Positions 6,816 through 15,256 of a stretch of 27,156 nt of DNA are shown one piece after another. Made by a program: the position numbers and the translations under genes. Source of the DNA: Candidatus Melainabacteria bacterium (lineage in GTDB: Bacteria > Cyanobacteriota > Vampirovibrionia > Vampirovibrionales > JAJTHC01); NCBI GenBank assembly GCA_026389055.1, contig JAPLIO010000250.1:1-27156 (forward strand). Reading direction: 5' to 3'. Under the pieces are notes generated by a model. That model worked only from the letters and a program-made list of their open reading frames with translations. It was not told the origin of the DNA and searched no databases. The number at the start of each line of letters is the position of its first letter. The stretch's first letter is position 1.

Positions 6816-7532
6816 ATGGCAACACTTTGGCAAAATACAAAAGGGGCAACATTAGATGCCTTGGGCAATACGCTGATTCCCGCTTTTTTAAATTGGGTGA
6901 AGTGGGTGTGGCAACGGCACCCTATTGAAATTCACCCTGAAACGCAGGCTTTGTTGAATGCAGGGCAACCCGTGGTCTTCATGGTTTGGCATGATGAAAT
7001 GTATACGTTGTTGCACAAGTTTTGGCAAACGGGGTTGCCCACTATTCCCCATATTTTAATTTCTCAAAGTAGAGATGGTGATTTTATGACGGCAACTGCT
7101 AGCCGCATTGGGTTTCCGCATACTATTCGGGGGGCACACGGGCGGGGCGGGGCTAAAGCAGCCATGGCAATTTTAACGCATTTACGCACGTCTAATCATT
7201 CATTATTATGTTTGGTGGATGGACCTCGGGGACCTCGGCATGAGGTGAAGGAAGGCATTGTTCAGTTAGCCCAAAAAACGAATGCTCCGCTTATTCCTGT
7301 AACTGGGTGGGTTTCGACTTTAGCATTTTGCCTAAATAAATCTTGGGATAAATTTCAAATTCCGTGGGTGTTTGGAGGCGTTAAGCTTTATTTGGGGAAA
7401 CCAATTGTAGCGAAAGCAATTGTTGAAGGTCAGACGGTAGAATCCACTACCCAAGCGGTTTCTGAAGGGTTTCAGTCGTTTTGCCAAGCCGTGCAGGAAA
7501 GTAACCCCCAAACCACTCGGTGGATTCGGTAG
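6816..7532 (+). CDS. DUF374 lysophospholipid acyltransferase-like protein
   Basis: 238 residues matching DUF374, a branch of the LPLAT acyltransferase superfamily thought to work in lipid or lipopolysaccharide assembly at the inner membrane. Visible motifs: VVFMVWHDEMY (53-63) at the place of the catalytic His-Asp/Glu box, ISQSRDGDF (82-90), RGAHGRGGAKA (105-115) and DGPRGPRHEVKEGI (135-148), which holds the substrate-phosphate-binding residues. No signal peptide; the amphipathic N-terminus may touch the membrane. Transcribed alone, divergent from rpe. The exact acyl acceptor cannot be told from sequence. Confidence 0.85.
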   Translation: MATLWQNTKGATLDALGNTLIPAFLNWVKWVWQRHPIEIHPETQALLNAGQPVVFMVWHDEMYTLLHKFWQTGLPTIPHILISQSRDGDFMTATASRIGFPHTIRGAHGRGGAKAAMAILTHLRTSNHSLLCLVDGPRGPRHEVKEGIVQLAQKTNAPLIPVTGWVSTLAFCLNKSWDKFQIPWVFGGVKLYLGKPIVAKAIVEGQTVESTTQAVSEGFQSFCQAVQESNPQTTRWIR

Positions 7533-7553
7533 TTTTACACCCTAACTATTTAA

Positions 7554-7589
7554 AAGCTGATACCAGCCCTCCCCCTAATATATCAGCTT
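7554..7589 (-). terminator. Probable terminator of the GH1 gene
   Basis: AAGCTGATA (7554-7562) and TATCAGCTT (7581-7589) form a perfect 9-bp stem. Read on the minus strand it is followed by TTTAAAT, as expected for a terminator of the minus-strand gene ending at 7760. The 170-bp distance is rather long. Confidence 0.4.
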
Positions 7590-7615
7590 AAAACCGACAT
7601 ACTATTAAAATTATT

Positions 7616-7645
7616 TTGACAAATGGTAGATTAAGGAGATACTAA
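7616..7645 (+). promoter_or_regulatory. Promoter-like sequence in the gap after the DUF374 gene
   Basis: A perfect TTGACA (7616-7621) is followed after 18 bp by TACTAA (7640-7645). No recognised plus-strand gene lies downstream except a 30-codon frame from 7671 to 7763. Confidence 0.3.
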
Positions 7646-7759
7646 AGGCTAAAGTTTTATTATCCTATTGATGTACAATGCGTTGTTGAGGGTTACTTAT
7701 ATTATGCTATCATTTGGCGGATTCAAAGTGGATGACTATCGCAACAGAGTGAATCGGTA

Positions 7760-9235
7760 TTAAAACCCATTGTTGACTATAATTTGCTGATAAGCCGTAG
7801 CACTATCCTTCCATGTACGCTTTTGAGTGGCAAAATCAACATGAATTAACCCAAACCGAGCCTTATACCCCGAAAGCCACTCAAAATTATCAAACGCAGA
7901 CCAGTAATAATATCCCTTTAAATTGACCCCATCCTGCATGGCTCTACGAACCTGCACCAAATGATTCTTCAAATACTCAATCCGCAAGGCATCATGCACC
8001 TTTCCATCGGCAGTTAAGGCATCGTCAATATCGCCATAACCCGCCCCGTTTTCTTTAATCAAAATAGCAGGGTGGTTATAAGTCATATCAATCCGATGCA
8101 ACAGCTCATAAATGCCTTCAGGGTAAGATTCCCCATTATAAGCGTGGTGTTTATTGGGGTTGGGCTGAATACGCAAGCCAAAATGCTCTGAAGTGGCATC
8201 ACCCGCTACCCGCAACGGCGAATAGTAGTTAATACCAATAAACGTGCCTGTATTGGCTTTTAAGAAGGCTAAATCTTTTTTAGAAGGATGAAATGGCACA
8301 TACTGGTTGAACACCTTTAAAATATCGGCAGGATATTCCCCCTTCAAGGCAGGGTCTAAATACCATCTGTTCAAAATACCATCTTCCAACACCGCCAATT
8401 TAAAATCTTCAGGCTTGGTTGTACCCGCATAAATAGGCGAAAGGTTTAACGTCATGCCAATGTTGCCTTTCAGCCCCATTGCTTTGAACGCTTGAACAGC
8501 TTTCGCACTAGCCAACATCAGGTTATGCACCTTTGTGGTTTGTTTCGCCATCACCGCATTAGGCAATTCAAACGGATGATACGACGGATTTTTGAACACG
8601 GGATTGATGCGGTTATGAATAAGCGGGTCAAACATCATCACATCAATATAGGGTTCATTGAAGGTAATCCAAGTATCCACACGGTCTCCGAATGCTTTGA
8701 AGGCAATTTTAGCGTAATTGGCGTACCAATCGCTACTATTGCGGTTCGCCCAGCCACCCAACTCATCCAACGCTTGCGGATATTCCCAATGGTAAAGCGT
8801 AACCGAAGGCTTAATCCCATTGGCAATCAGTTCGTTAATCAAGTTGTTGTAATAATCTAACCCAGCTGGGTTGATTTCCCCCGTGCCATTGGGCAGTATC
8901 CGAGTCCAATTGAGTGAAAAACTATAGCTTTTAATGCCCATTTTTTTCAACAGGGCAACGTCTTCTTTATAGCGGTGATATTGGTCAATGGCTATGTTGC
9001 CTGTATCGCCATTAGCAATATTATGTTTATTGGTAAACACATCCCAAACGTTTAGCCCTTTGCCTGCTTCTTGGTAAGCCCCTTCTACCTGATAAGCCGA
9101 AGTAGCAACGCCCCAAGTGAAGTTTTCAGGGAAGGTAACGGTTTTATTTTCTGCCCTAGTTGAAAGCGTTGGCAGAGTTAAAATAACCAGTAGCACTAAA
9201 ATAACCGTAAAACGGTTAAACAAAGACGACTTCAT
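7760..9235 (-). CDS. Exported glycoside hydrolase family 1 beta-glucosidase
   Basis: Retaining GH1 enzyme that would hydrolyse beta-glucosides outside the cytoplasm. A signal peptide (FNRFTVILVLLVILTLP...STRA) precedes a complete TIM barrel of about 460 residues. The N-terminal signature FTWGVATSAYQVEGA is followed by the acid/base in TFNEP (Glu194), the nucleophile in IKENG (Glu395), and the aglycone-site sequences YYWSAFDNFEW and YKARFGLIHVD. The nucleophile motif has Lys where most members have Thr (TENG), next to the intact Glu. AAAGGAG about 10 nt before the ATG supports the start. Most bacterial GH1 enzymes are cytosolic, so export is noteworthy and suggests use of external plant or algal glycans. 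Confidence 0.93.
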   Translation of the reverse strand: MKSSLFNRFTVILVLLVILTLPTLSTRAENKTVTFPENFTWGVATSAYQVEGAYQEAGKGLNVWDVFTNKHNIANGDTGNIAIDQYHRYKEDVALLKKMGIKSYSFSLNWTRILPNGTGEINPAGLDYYNNLINELIANGIKPSVTLYHWEYPQALDELGGWANRNSSDWYANYAKIAFKAFGDRVDTWITFNEPYIDVMMFDPLIHNRINPVFKNPSYHPFELPNAVMAKQTTKVHNLMLASAKAVQAFKAMGLKGNIGMTLNLSPIYAGTTKPEDFKLAVLEDGILNRWYLDPALKGEYPADILKVFNQYVPFHPSKKDLAFLKANTGTFIGINYYSPLRVAGDATSEHFGLRIQPNPNKHHAYNGESYPEGIYELLHRIDMTYNHPAILIKENGAGYGDIDDALTADGKVHDALRIEYLKNHLVQVRRAMQDGVNLKGYYYWSAFDNFEWLSGYKARFGLIHVDFATQKRTWKDSATAYQQIIVNNGF

Positions 9236-9270
9236 GGGCGTTCAACTCCTTTGTTGCCTCAAGAATGCGA

Positions 9271-9299
9271 AGGATACGTTAGCTTTATTCTACAAGCAA
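9271..9299 (-). promoter_or_regulatory. Possible promoter of the GH1 gene
   Basis: Minus-strand TTGCTT (9294-9299) and TATCCT (9271-9276) are 17 bp apart, placing the transcript start about 30 bp before the ATG. Confidence 0.4.
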
Positions 9300-9335
9300 T
9301 GAGTCTTTACGGCAATGCGTTGCTTTCGCTTTATT

Positions 9336-10706
9336 TTATAGCGATGACTCTTCTTTAACGGCAATGGCACAGGCTACGGTGTTTGCAGAAGCCCAACAAT
9401 GATGAAAATTAAACCCACCCGTCAACCCATCCACATTGAGCAGTTCACCCACCACATAACACCCAGCGGTCGTTTTCGCTTCTAACGAATTGGGGTTCAC
9501 GCTCGGTAAACTAACCCCGCCCGCCGTTACAAATTCTTCCTTAAAAACACCTTTACCAGTAATAGGCAAAGCTAAGCGTTTGAGCACTTCACACAACTGG
9601 GTTATAGCCCGCTTTTCGCCCACTTCTTGCCAAGGCGTAAATTCATCAATACCCGCCTTATTCAACAAATAAACCCACCATCGCTTGGGCAAGGCTTCAA
9701 ACGGGCAAGCATTGGCAATCCACTTTTTAGCAGAAGCCACCCGCTCATCCCGCAAAACAGTCATGATGGTTTCGTCGTTCAACGAAGGTAAAGAATCTAG
9801 CAAAAACGTTGCCTGATACTGGCTGGCTTCCAACGCAAACGCTCCCCAAGCAGAAAGTTTTAAAACGACTGGCCCACTAACGCCCCAATGCGTTACCAAA
9901 AACGCCCCTTCCTGAACAATGCCCGATTTGGGGATTGTTTTTTGCACCGCTTTGGTGAACGTTTCCTGTAAAGCCTTAGGAAATTGCAACTTTCCTTTTA
10001 CCCAAGGTAAGCTAACGCCAGCCAGTTCCACCAATTCAGCGTCATCAATTTTAAAGGTAAATAACGAAGGCACTTTAGGTGTTAAGCTCAACCCCAGTTG
10101 TTCTGCTAGCTGATACCCACTTTCACTACTGCCCGTTGCCAATACGATGGTTTTCGCTTCAATCAGCGTATTGTTAGATAACCGAAGCATAAATTGAGCT
10201 TCAGCATGTTGAAAAGTGGGTAAATGAGGGTTGGCTTCCGTAGCAGACCGTTCCACCACATCCGTTACTCTAGCCCCCGTACGAATAGGAATACCCCAAG
10301 CTTCACAAGCAGATTCAAACACATGAACAATTGAACCAGAATCATCACTGGCAGGGAACGCCCGCCCATCTTTTTCTACATGGGTTGGCACCCCGTGCTT
10401 TTCCAGCCAATCCAACATTTGTTGCGGAGACCAATTGATAAAATGCCCCAATAATTGTGGATATTGCCGAGGATAAAACCCCATTAACGCTTTAGGAATG
10501 GTACTATTTTCAGTTGTTTCAGGCAAGATGTGGGTTACATTACATCGCCCGCCACCCGAAATTTTCACCTTGCCTAAGGTGGATTGTTGCCCTTCCACAA
10601 TGCAAACGCTTAACTGTGGGGCTTCTTCCTTCAATCGAATTGCCGTAAAAAAGCCCGAAGCACCGCCACCCACAACGAGGCAATCATAATAAAGAGATGT
10701 AGCCAT
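9336..10706 (-). CDS. BaiN/HI0933-type NAD(P)/FAD-dependent oxidoreductase
   Basis: 456-residue flavoprotein of the HI0933/YhiN (BaiN, RdsA) family. The FAD-binding Rossmann motif is LVVGGGASG (10-18). The family fingerprint GKVKISGGGRCNVTH follows (45-59). LATGSSESGYQLAEQLGL is near 190, EEFVTAGGVSL near 395, and the C-terminal VVGELLNVDGLTGGFNFHHC closes the flavin site. Cytosolic. Family members reduce or oxidise small organic substrates, but the general role is unknown. It follows the MBL-fold gene by 38 bp on the same strand and may be its operon partner. No good ribosome-binding site is visible before the ATG. Confidence 0.9.
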   Translation of the reverse strand: MATSLYYDCLVVGGGASGFFTAIRLKEEAPQLSVCIVEGQQSTLGKVKISGGGRCNVTHILPETTENSTIPKALMGFYPRQYPQLLGHFINWSPQQMLDWLEKHGVPTHVEKDGRAFPASDDSGSIVHVFESACEAWGIPIRTGARVTDVVERSATEANPHLPTFQHAEAQFMLRLSNNTLIEAKTIVLATGSSESGYQLAEQLGLSLTPKVPSLFTFKIDDAELVELAGVSLPWVKGKLQFPKALQETFTKAVQKTIPKSGIVQEGAFLVTHWGVSGPVVLKLSAWGAFALEASQYQATFLLDSLPSLNDETIMTVLRDERVASAKKWIANACPFEALPKRWWVYLLNKAGIDEFTPWQEVGEKRAITQLCEVLKRLALPITGKGVFKEEFVTAGGVSLPSVNPNSLEAKTTAGCYVVGELLNVDGLTGGFNFHHCWASANTVACAIAVKEESSL

Positions 10707-10744
10707 AATAAGTATTGATTCCAGTCAAAAAAAAGAGTATAAAC

Positions 10745-11446
10745 CTAAGCAATCGAAGCTAAAAATTGTCCTAAAATGGCTTGGGTATTGCGTAAAACAG
10801 GTTCGCCACCACCCAAGAAAATAGCCTGAACAGCAGCAGCAATTGGCAATAAAGCTTCTACAAGGCTGGCTTTCGCTAACGATAAATCAGCATATTTTTC
10901 GGGGGATAAAAGGGTTAACACATCTTGTTGCGGGGAAATAACGGAATCGCCCACAAGCAAAACGCCTTCAGCTTGCCACCAAAGCAAGGTTTCACCAGCC
11001 GTTTTTTGATGAGGCACGCCAACAACTGCTAAACAACCCAACAACACATCGCCCGTTTTAAACGTATGTTCTGGTGGGCGTTTTAACCGAGGGGCATCCG
11101 CTTCGTGAACCCAAACAGGAATACCAAGGGTTTCGGCTATTTCAGCACTGGCACGTTCATGGTCAGCGTTGGTTAGAATAATCGCATCCACCGCCCCAAA
11201 GGCTTCAAAGGCAACCATCAAATACTCATCGCACACGGGTGGGTCTATCAACGCCTTCCCGTGGGGGGTGCGAACAATATAGCCATTAAAATAAAGCTGC
11301 CGCTCCGCTTGCCAATCGCTCCACACATAGACATAAGGATGGATATGCTGTAATAACGCCAAGGAATCTCGGTCTACAACAAACGGAAATCCATTTTCAT
11401 CGCATTCAGGCGTGGCAGATTGGCTAGCGGAAAGCGACGACGACAT
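10745..11446 (-). CDS. MBL-fold protein with degenerate metal site
   Basis: 233 residues from ATG 11446, which lies 4 nt after the stop of the upstream TPR/NHL gene. A longer upstream frame would overlap that gene by 95 bp and is unlikely. The metallo-beta-lactamase fold is suggested by LYFNGYIVRTPHGKALIDPP (about 51-70), VDAIILTNADHERA (87-100) and LLVGDSVIS (near 165). The usual HxHxDH zinc motif is reduced to NADH (93-96): both first His are lost and Asp-His remain. It may bind one metal or none. Position suggests translational coupling to the TPR/NHL gene. Substrate unknown. Confidence 0.7.
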   Translation of the reverse strand: MSSSLSASQSATPECDENGFPFVVDRDSLALLQHIHPYVYVWSDWQAERQLYFNGYIVRTPHGKALIDPPVCDEYLMVAFEAFGAVDAIILTNADHERASAEIAETLGIPVWVHEADAPRLKRPPEHTFKTGDVLLGCLAVVGVPHQKTAGETLLWWQAEGVLLVGDSVISPQQDVLTLLSPEKYADLSLAKASLVEALLPIAAAVQAIFLGGGEPVLRNTQAILGQFLASIA

Positions 11447-11450
11447 ACAA

Positions 11451-12407
11451 TTACAATACCACTTTGGAAACCGTGTTGGTTTCCTGTTCGCTAACAAACA
11501 ACGTGTGGGAAGCCGTATCAAAATACAACATATAAGGCTTACCAAACCCTGTGGCTAAAATCGTGGTTTTACCATCGGGGGTAATACGAACCAAATTGTT
11601 TTTCAAATAGTTTGCCACGTACAAATGTCCGTTACGAGGGTCTCTCGCTAAACCAATAGGGCCAGCTAGTAAACCGCCTTGGGCTACCACTTGTTGCTTG
11701 CCATTGGGTAAAACTTTAATCACGCTATTTTTAGAATAGTTGGCAACGTACAATTCGCCTGCTGTACCCGCAGCAATACCTGTAGGCCCGCCCAGCCCAG
11801 TAGCAAGCACCACTTGGCGTTTGCCAATACCGCCAAACCAAGTAGATGGCTTGGTAATAGAAGCAGGCGAAGCAGGACGCAACCCTGTGCTGGTGTTAGC
11901 AGGTTTAATTTCACTACCAGATTGCAATAATTTGGCTAATTGTGCCATTTTTTGCTGAGCTTGCCCATAAACCGCACTGCCCGCAGGCACTTGCTGATAA
12001 GCGTCATAAGCTTCTTTGGTTTTGCCTAAGTTTTCAAGGCTCCATGCCAAATTGTACCGAGATTCAGGGTCTTTGGGGTTCCGCCAAACGGCTTTTTGAA
12101 ACGCAAACCGAGCCGATTCATACTTTTTTACCCGAAAATTAACAGACCCTAAATTATACCAAGCATCGCCATAAGCAGGGTCCATTTCAACAGCCTGTTC
12201 AAACGCTCTAGCAGCTGCTTCATACTGCCCTTTTTCAAAAGCACGCATACCCGCATTGAAGGCTTCAATCGCCTGAGGGCTTTCCGCCATAACCTGCTGG
12301 CTAACTAACGATAACGAAAGCGGATTCATCCCAATACCCAACAATCCGAAACTACCATAAGCAAGGGCAACCATCAACAAGGCAAAACGCCGTAGAATAA
12401 GGCTCAT
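11451..12407 (-). CDS. Exported TPR and NHL-repeat protein
   Basis: 318 residues. A hydrophobic N-terminus (LLMVALAYGSFGLLGIG) and VMAES suggest a signal peptide or anchor. Three TPR units follow (about 44-77, 78-111 and 112-145) with the usual pattern (AFNAGMRAFEKGQYEAAARA, AWYNLGSVNFRVKKYESARF). A linker (TGLRPAS...KPSTW, 174-190) leads to about three NHL/SMP-30-like beta-propeller blades (PTGIAAGTAGELYVANY, PIGLARDPRNGHLYVANYLK, MLYFDTASHTLFVSEQ). Three blades are too few for a closed propeller, so the domain is short or assembles with a partner. AAGGAG before the ATG supports the start. A periplasmic scaffolding or binding role is inferred. Confidence 0.8.
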   Translation of the reverse strand: MSLILRRFALLMVALAYGSFGLLGIGMNPLSLSLVSQQVMAESPQAIEAFNAGMRAFEKGQYEAAARAFEQAVEMDPAYGDAWYNLGSVNFRVKKYESARFAFQKAVWRNPKDPESRYNLAWSLENLGKTKEAYDAYQQVPAGSAVYGQAQQKMAQLAKLLQSGSEIKPANTSTGLRPASPASITKPSTWFGGIGKRQVVLATGLGGPTGIAAGTAGELYVANYSKNSVIKVLPNGKQQVVAQGGLLAGPIGLARDPRNGHLYVANYLKNNLVRITPDGKTTILATGFGKPYMLYFDTASHTLFVSEQETNTVSKVVL

Positions 12408-12519
12408 AACGAACGAGGCTCCTTAATAAATAAAACGAAGACGAAACAACAAAAAGGCGACACTTACTTTAACTACGATTACTATGAGCAATGTTATAAT
12501 AAAACAATTAAAAAAACAA

Positions 12520-12786
12520 TTAAAAATAATAGCCCAACACAAAGGAAGTACTTAAGAAGATGCCCGCCATCCAATAGGTTAGGTTGTTAAGTGAAGCTTC
12601 TGCTCCTCGCTGGCTTGAAAATAAGTTCCCCGCCGCACCACCAATACTAACCCCGTCGCTTTTAGGGGAATGGAGCAGAATCAATAAAATCAACAAAACA
12701 GAGGTTAATACTTGCACGCCCAACAACACAACCCGAACGGTTGCAACCCAAGTAGGCACATCGCCTTGTAACGCATTTAACGGCAT
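12520..12786 (-). CDS. secG: Protein translocase subunit SecG
   Basis: 88 residues with two membrane helices (about 17-38 and 67-86) joined by the SecG loop: LILLHSPKSDGVSIGGAAGN, then LFSSQRGAEASLNNLTYW. SecG binds SecYE in the inner membrane and helps SecA-driven export. AAAGGA lies 7 nt before the ATG. It starts a minus-strand run whose next genes include an exported TPR/NHL protein. Length and motifs are normal for the family. Confidence 0.93.
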   Translation of the reverse strand: MPLNALQGDVPTWVATVRVVLLGVQVLTSVLLILLILLHSPKSDGVSIGGAAGNLFSSQRGAEASLNNLTYWMAGIFLSTSFVLGYYF

Positions 12787-12829
12787 AAAATAGTCCTTTC
12801 ATAAACTCTAAAAACTAACGTTAAGTTCT

Positions 12830-12838
12830 ATTATACCA
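12830..12838 (-). promoter_or_regulatory. Extended -10 promoter of secG
   Basis: Minus-strand TGGTATAAT is a perfect TATAAT with the TGn extension, about 45 bp before the secG ATG. No good -35 box is visible, as is common for extended -10 promoters. Confidence 0.5.
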
Positions 12839-12905
12839 AGACCCTTTATGTTAAGCTAGCCTTAAAATAATCGTCTTTTAATTTTTAGAGGGTTTCTGTG
12901 TTGCC

Positions 12906-15152
12906 ATGAAAAAAAAAGCCAATCAACCCACCATTATTCAACAGGCAGACCGCTTTCAACAGTGGGCTACCCAGCAGGATGCTACCAGTTTAAGCCAAGC
13001 CCTTGAAGCCCTCTTTCAGCCACCGCATCCGCCAGCCATTCAAGCATTTTGTGCGGTTATTGATCATCTACTAGCCATAGAAGACCACGCCACGCTAGCC
13101 TTTATTACCACAGGGATGCAAAACTTATCACCCAAACGCCCCTTGGCATTTCAACAATTAACGGGTGTTTTTCAATTTAACCCGATTGTCGGTGCCGTTG
13201 AACGAAACGCCCGCATCCTTGAGCAACTTATTTTATTAGCCGACGCTATGGGGTTAGACACATTGGTGTTGCCCGAAATGGCACTGATAGGCTATCCGCT
13301 GAAAGATTTAATTATTCGGTTTCCCCACTTGGTAGCTCAAAACGTGGAAGCCTTACACAAGCTGGCTTTAGCTACCCATCATACCCGTGTAATTATTGGC
13401 TTTGCAGAACCTCGGCACCTTGAAACAACACCGCAACAACCGCTCATTGGCAAACCCTATTATATTAGTGTGGCGATTTTGGGGAATCGGCAAATTCAGG
13501 GCATTGTGCGGAAAAATTATTTGCCCACTTACCATGAATATGATGACGCTAGAACCATTGAACCGAGTTTGGTAGCAGGGGTTATTCGCCCAGCGTGGGT
13601 AAAAAAACGGTATCCGCATGCCCAAGATGTGATAGAAAATGGGTTGATTACCATTCATGGCTTTCAAGTGGGCATCACCATTTGCGAAGACATATGGAAT
13701 AACGCCACCATCAACAACACCCTTTATAGCACCCCCGAAACTTGCAGAGTGAGAACTTATTACAGCCAGCCTGAACTAGATTGGCACATCAATGTTTCGG
13801 CTTCGGTTTCTAGGGCGGGGAAAGAAGCGAAAAAGCAGTGGCTGCTGGAAACGATTGCCCAAGAAACGAATCGTCCGCTATTGTACGTTAATGCTGTGGG
13901 TGGGCAGGATGAATGCATTTTTGATGGGGCTAGCAGGCTGATTAGCCCAACAGGCGAAACCGTGGCAAGAAGTAAGGCGTTTGCCCAGCAATTTCAATTG
14001 GTGCCAATGAATGCCTCACAACCTTCGCCGTGGGAACAGGTTCACCCACTACCCGCTGGGATGGATGTTTCGCTTTACCCTACCAGTGTTTCACCCCATT
14101 GTGCTTTTTCCAGCACGCAAACCGAAGATTTAGCCCGCACCTACCAAGCATTGATATTAGGCATTCAAGATTATTTCAAAAAAACGGGCTTCAAACGAGC
14201 CGTTCTCGGCATTTCAGGCGGGTTAGATTCTGCCGTAACAGCCGTACTGCTAGCCGATGCCCTTGGTGCTGAAAACGTGTTTGGGTTCAGTTTTCCTTCC
14301 CACTTAACGCCCGAAGAAAATGAATCTGACGCTGAAACGCTTGCCACTAACTTGGGGATAGGTTTCCACACCTGCCCCATCGCCCCCATCACGAAAGCCC
14401 TTTTATCCCCATTGGATGGGGCGATTGCCACAAGTGTTAATGCCAGTTGGGGCGATGCCAGTTCTCATTCATTCGCCAAAGATAACGTGCAAGCCATGAC
14501 CCGTGCTACCATGCTTCGGTTAGTGAGCAACAACTATAACGCCTTGCCGATAGCTACATCAGATAAAAGTGAATTATACATGGGGTACGCCACCATCAAC
14601 GGCGATTTATCGGGGGCGTTAGCCCCGCTGGGCGATGTGTGCAAAACGAAACTTCGGTTATTAGCCCGATGGCTCAATACCCACGGAAAAACGCCCGATG
14701 CCCTGCCCGTAAGCATTATTGACCGACCTTCGGGGGCGGATTTAGCCATTAATCCTGCAACGGGGGCGTTACTAACCGCCGAAGAAGCCCTCATGCCGTA
14801 TGCGTTTTTAGATGAAATTATTTGGCGAATTGAAGTGCTGCAACAACCCTTTGAAGCCCAATTGGTTGCCGTGTTTGAATACGAACAAACGATCCCCCTT
14901 CGGTTTGAAGAAAAACGAGCGTGGTTAGAAAAGTTTTACCAGCGTATGCAATTTGCGGTGTTTAAATGGCAAATTTCTCCGCCTATTTTAATGGTAGATG
15001 GGGAAGGCACCTTAGCCAAAACCGCCTATAGACACCCGATTCTCGCCACTGCCTGCCAGTGGTGGAACCAGCCAATCAATGAAGCGTTGCTGCGAACGCA
15101 GTTTGATGAAAACAGGCGAAATAACGGTGATGAAGAGGTTGATGATAACTGA
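12906..15152 (+). CDS. nadE: Glutamine-dependent NAD+ synthetase
   Basis: 748-residue two-domain enzyme making NAD+ from nicotinate adenine dinucleotide, ATP and glutamine. The nitrilase-type glutaminase domain (about 82-370) carries the full triad: Glu124 in VLPEMALIGYP, Lys203 in RKNYLPTYHEYDD and Cys260 in ITICEDIW. The synthetase domain (about 405-700) has the PP-loop SGGLDSAV at 437-444, with LPIATSDKSELYMGY and GDLSGALAPLGDV further on. It is longer than the common 540-680 residues because of an 80-residue N-terminal extension (before RPLAFQQLTGVFQFNP) with no known domain and an acidic C-terminal tail. The ATG at 12906 lacks a strong ribosome-binding site, but frame and composition are continuous from there. 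Confidence 0.93.
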   Translation: MKKKANQPTIIQQADRFQQWATQQDATSLSQALEALFQPPHPPAIQAFCAVIDHLLAIEDHATLAFITTGMQNLSPKRPLAFQQLTGVFQFNPIVGAVERNARILEQLILLADAMGLDTLVLPEMALIGYPLKDLIIRFPHLVAQNVEALHKLALATHHTRVIIGFAEPRHLETTPQQPLIGKPYYISVAILGNRQIQGIVRKNYLPTYHEYDDARTIEPSLVAGVIRPAWVKKRYPHAQDVIENGLITIHGFQVGITICEDIWNNATINNTLYSTPETCRVRTYYSQPELDWHINVSASVSRAGKEAKKQWLLETIAQETNRPLLYVNAVGGQDECIFDGASRLISPTGETVARSKAFAQQFQLVPMNASQPSPWEQVHPLPAGMDVSLYPTSVSPHCAFSSTQTEDLARTYQALILGIQDYFKKTGFKRAVLGISGGLDSAVTAVLLADALGAENVFGFSFPSHLTPEENESDAETLATNLGIGFHTCPIAPITKALLSPLDGAIATSVNASWGDASSHSFAKDNVQAMTRATMLRLVSNNYNALPIATSDKSELYMGYATINGDLSGALAPLGDVCKTKLRLLARWLNTHGKTPDALPVSIIDRPSGADLAINPATGALLTAEEALMPYAFLDEIIWRIEVLQQPFEAQLVAVFEYEQTIPLRFEEKRAWLEKFYQRMQFAVFKWQISPPILMVDGEGTLAKTAYRHPILATACQWWNQPINEALLRTQFDENRRNNGDEEVDDN

Positions 15153-15165
15153 TTTCGTTAACACC

Positions 15166-15194
15166 TAGACCATATTGGCATCTAACAGTATAAT
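15166..15194 (+). promoter_or_regulatory. Promoter of the small MerR-like gene
   Basis: TAGACC (15166-15171) and a perfect TATAAT (15189-15194) are 17 bp apart. The two AAGCTT sites at 15222-15239 lie in the leader between this promoter and the ATG at 15257. Confidence 0.5.
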
Positions 15195-15256
15195 GAAGAT
15201 GAAAACAATGCTAAACTACCCAAGCTTGGCGATAAGCTTTACCTTGTAGGTACCCC

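Noticed and set aside
9299..9372. Short direct repeat GAGTCTTTACGGCAATG / GACTCTTCTTTAACGGCAATG near the flavoprotein 3' end
   Set aside because: Imperfect, two copies only, probably a local duplication without function.
11447..11545. N-terminal extension of the MBL-fold gene to an ATG at 11545
   Set aside because: It would overlap the TPR/NHL gene by 95 bp with Arg/Cys-rich, non-conserved sequence; ATG 11446 gives a normal short gap.
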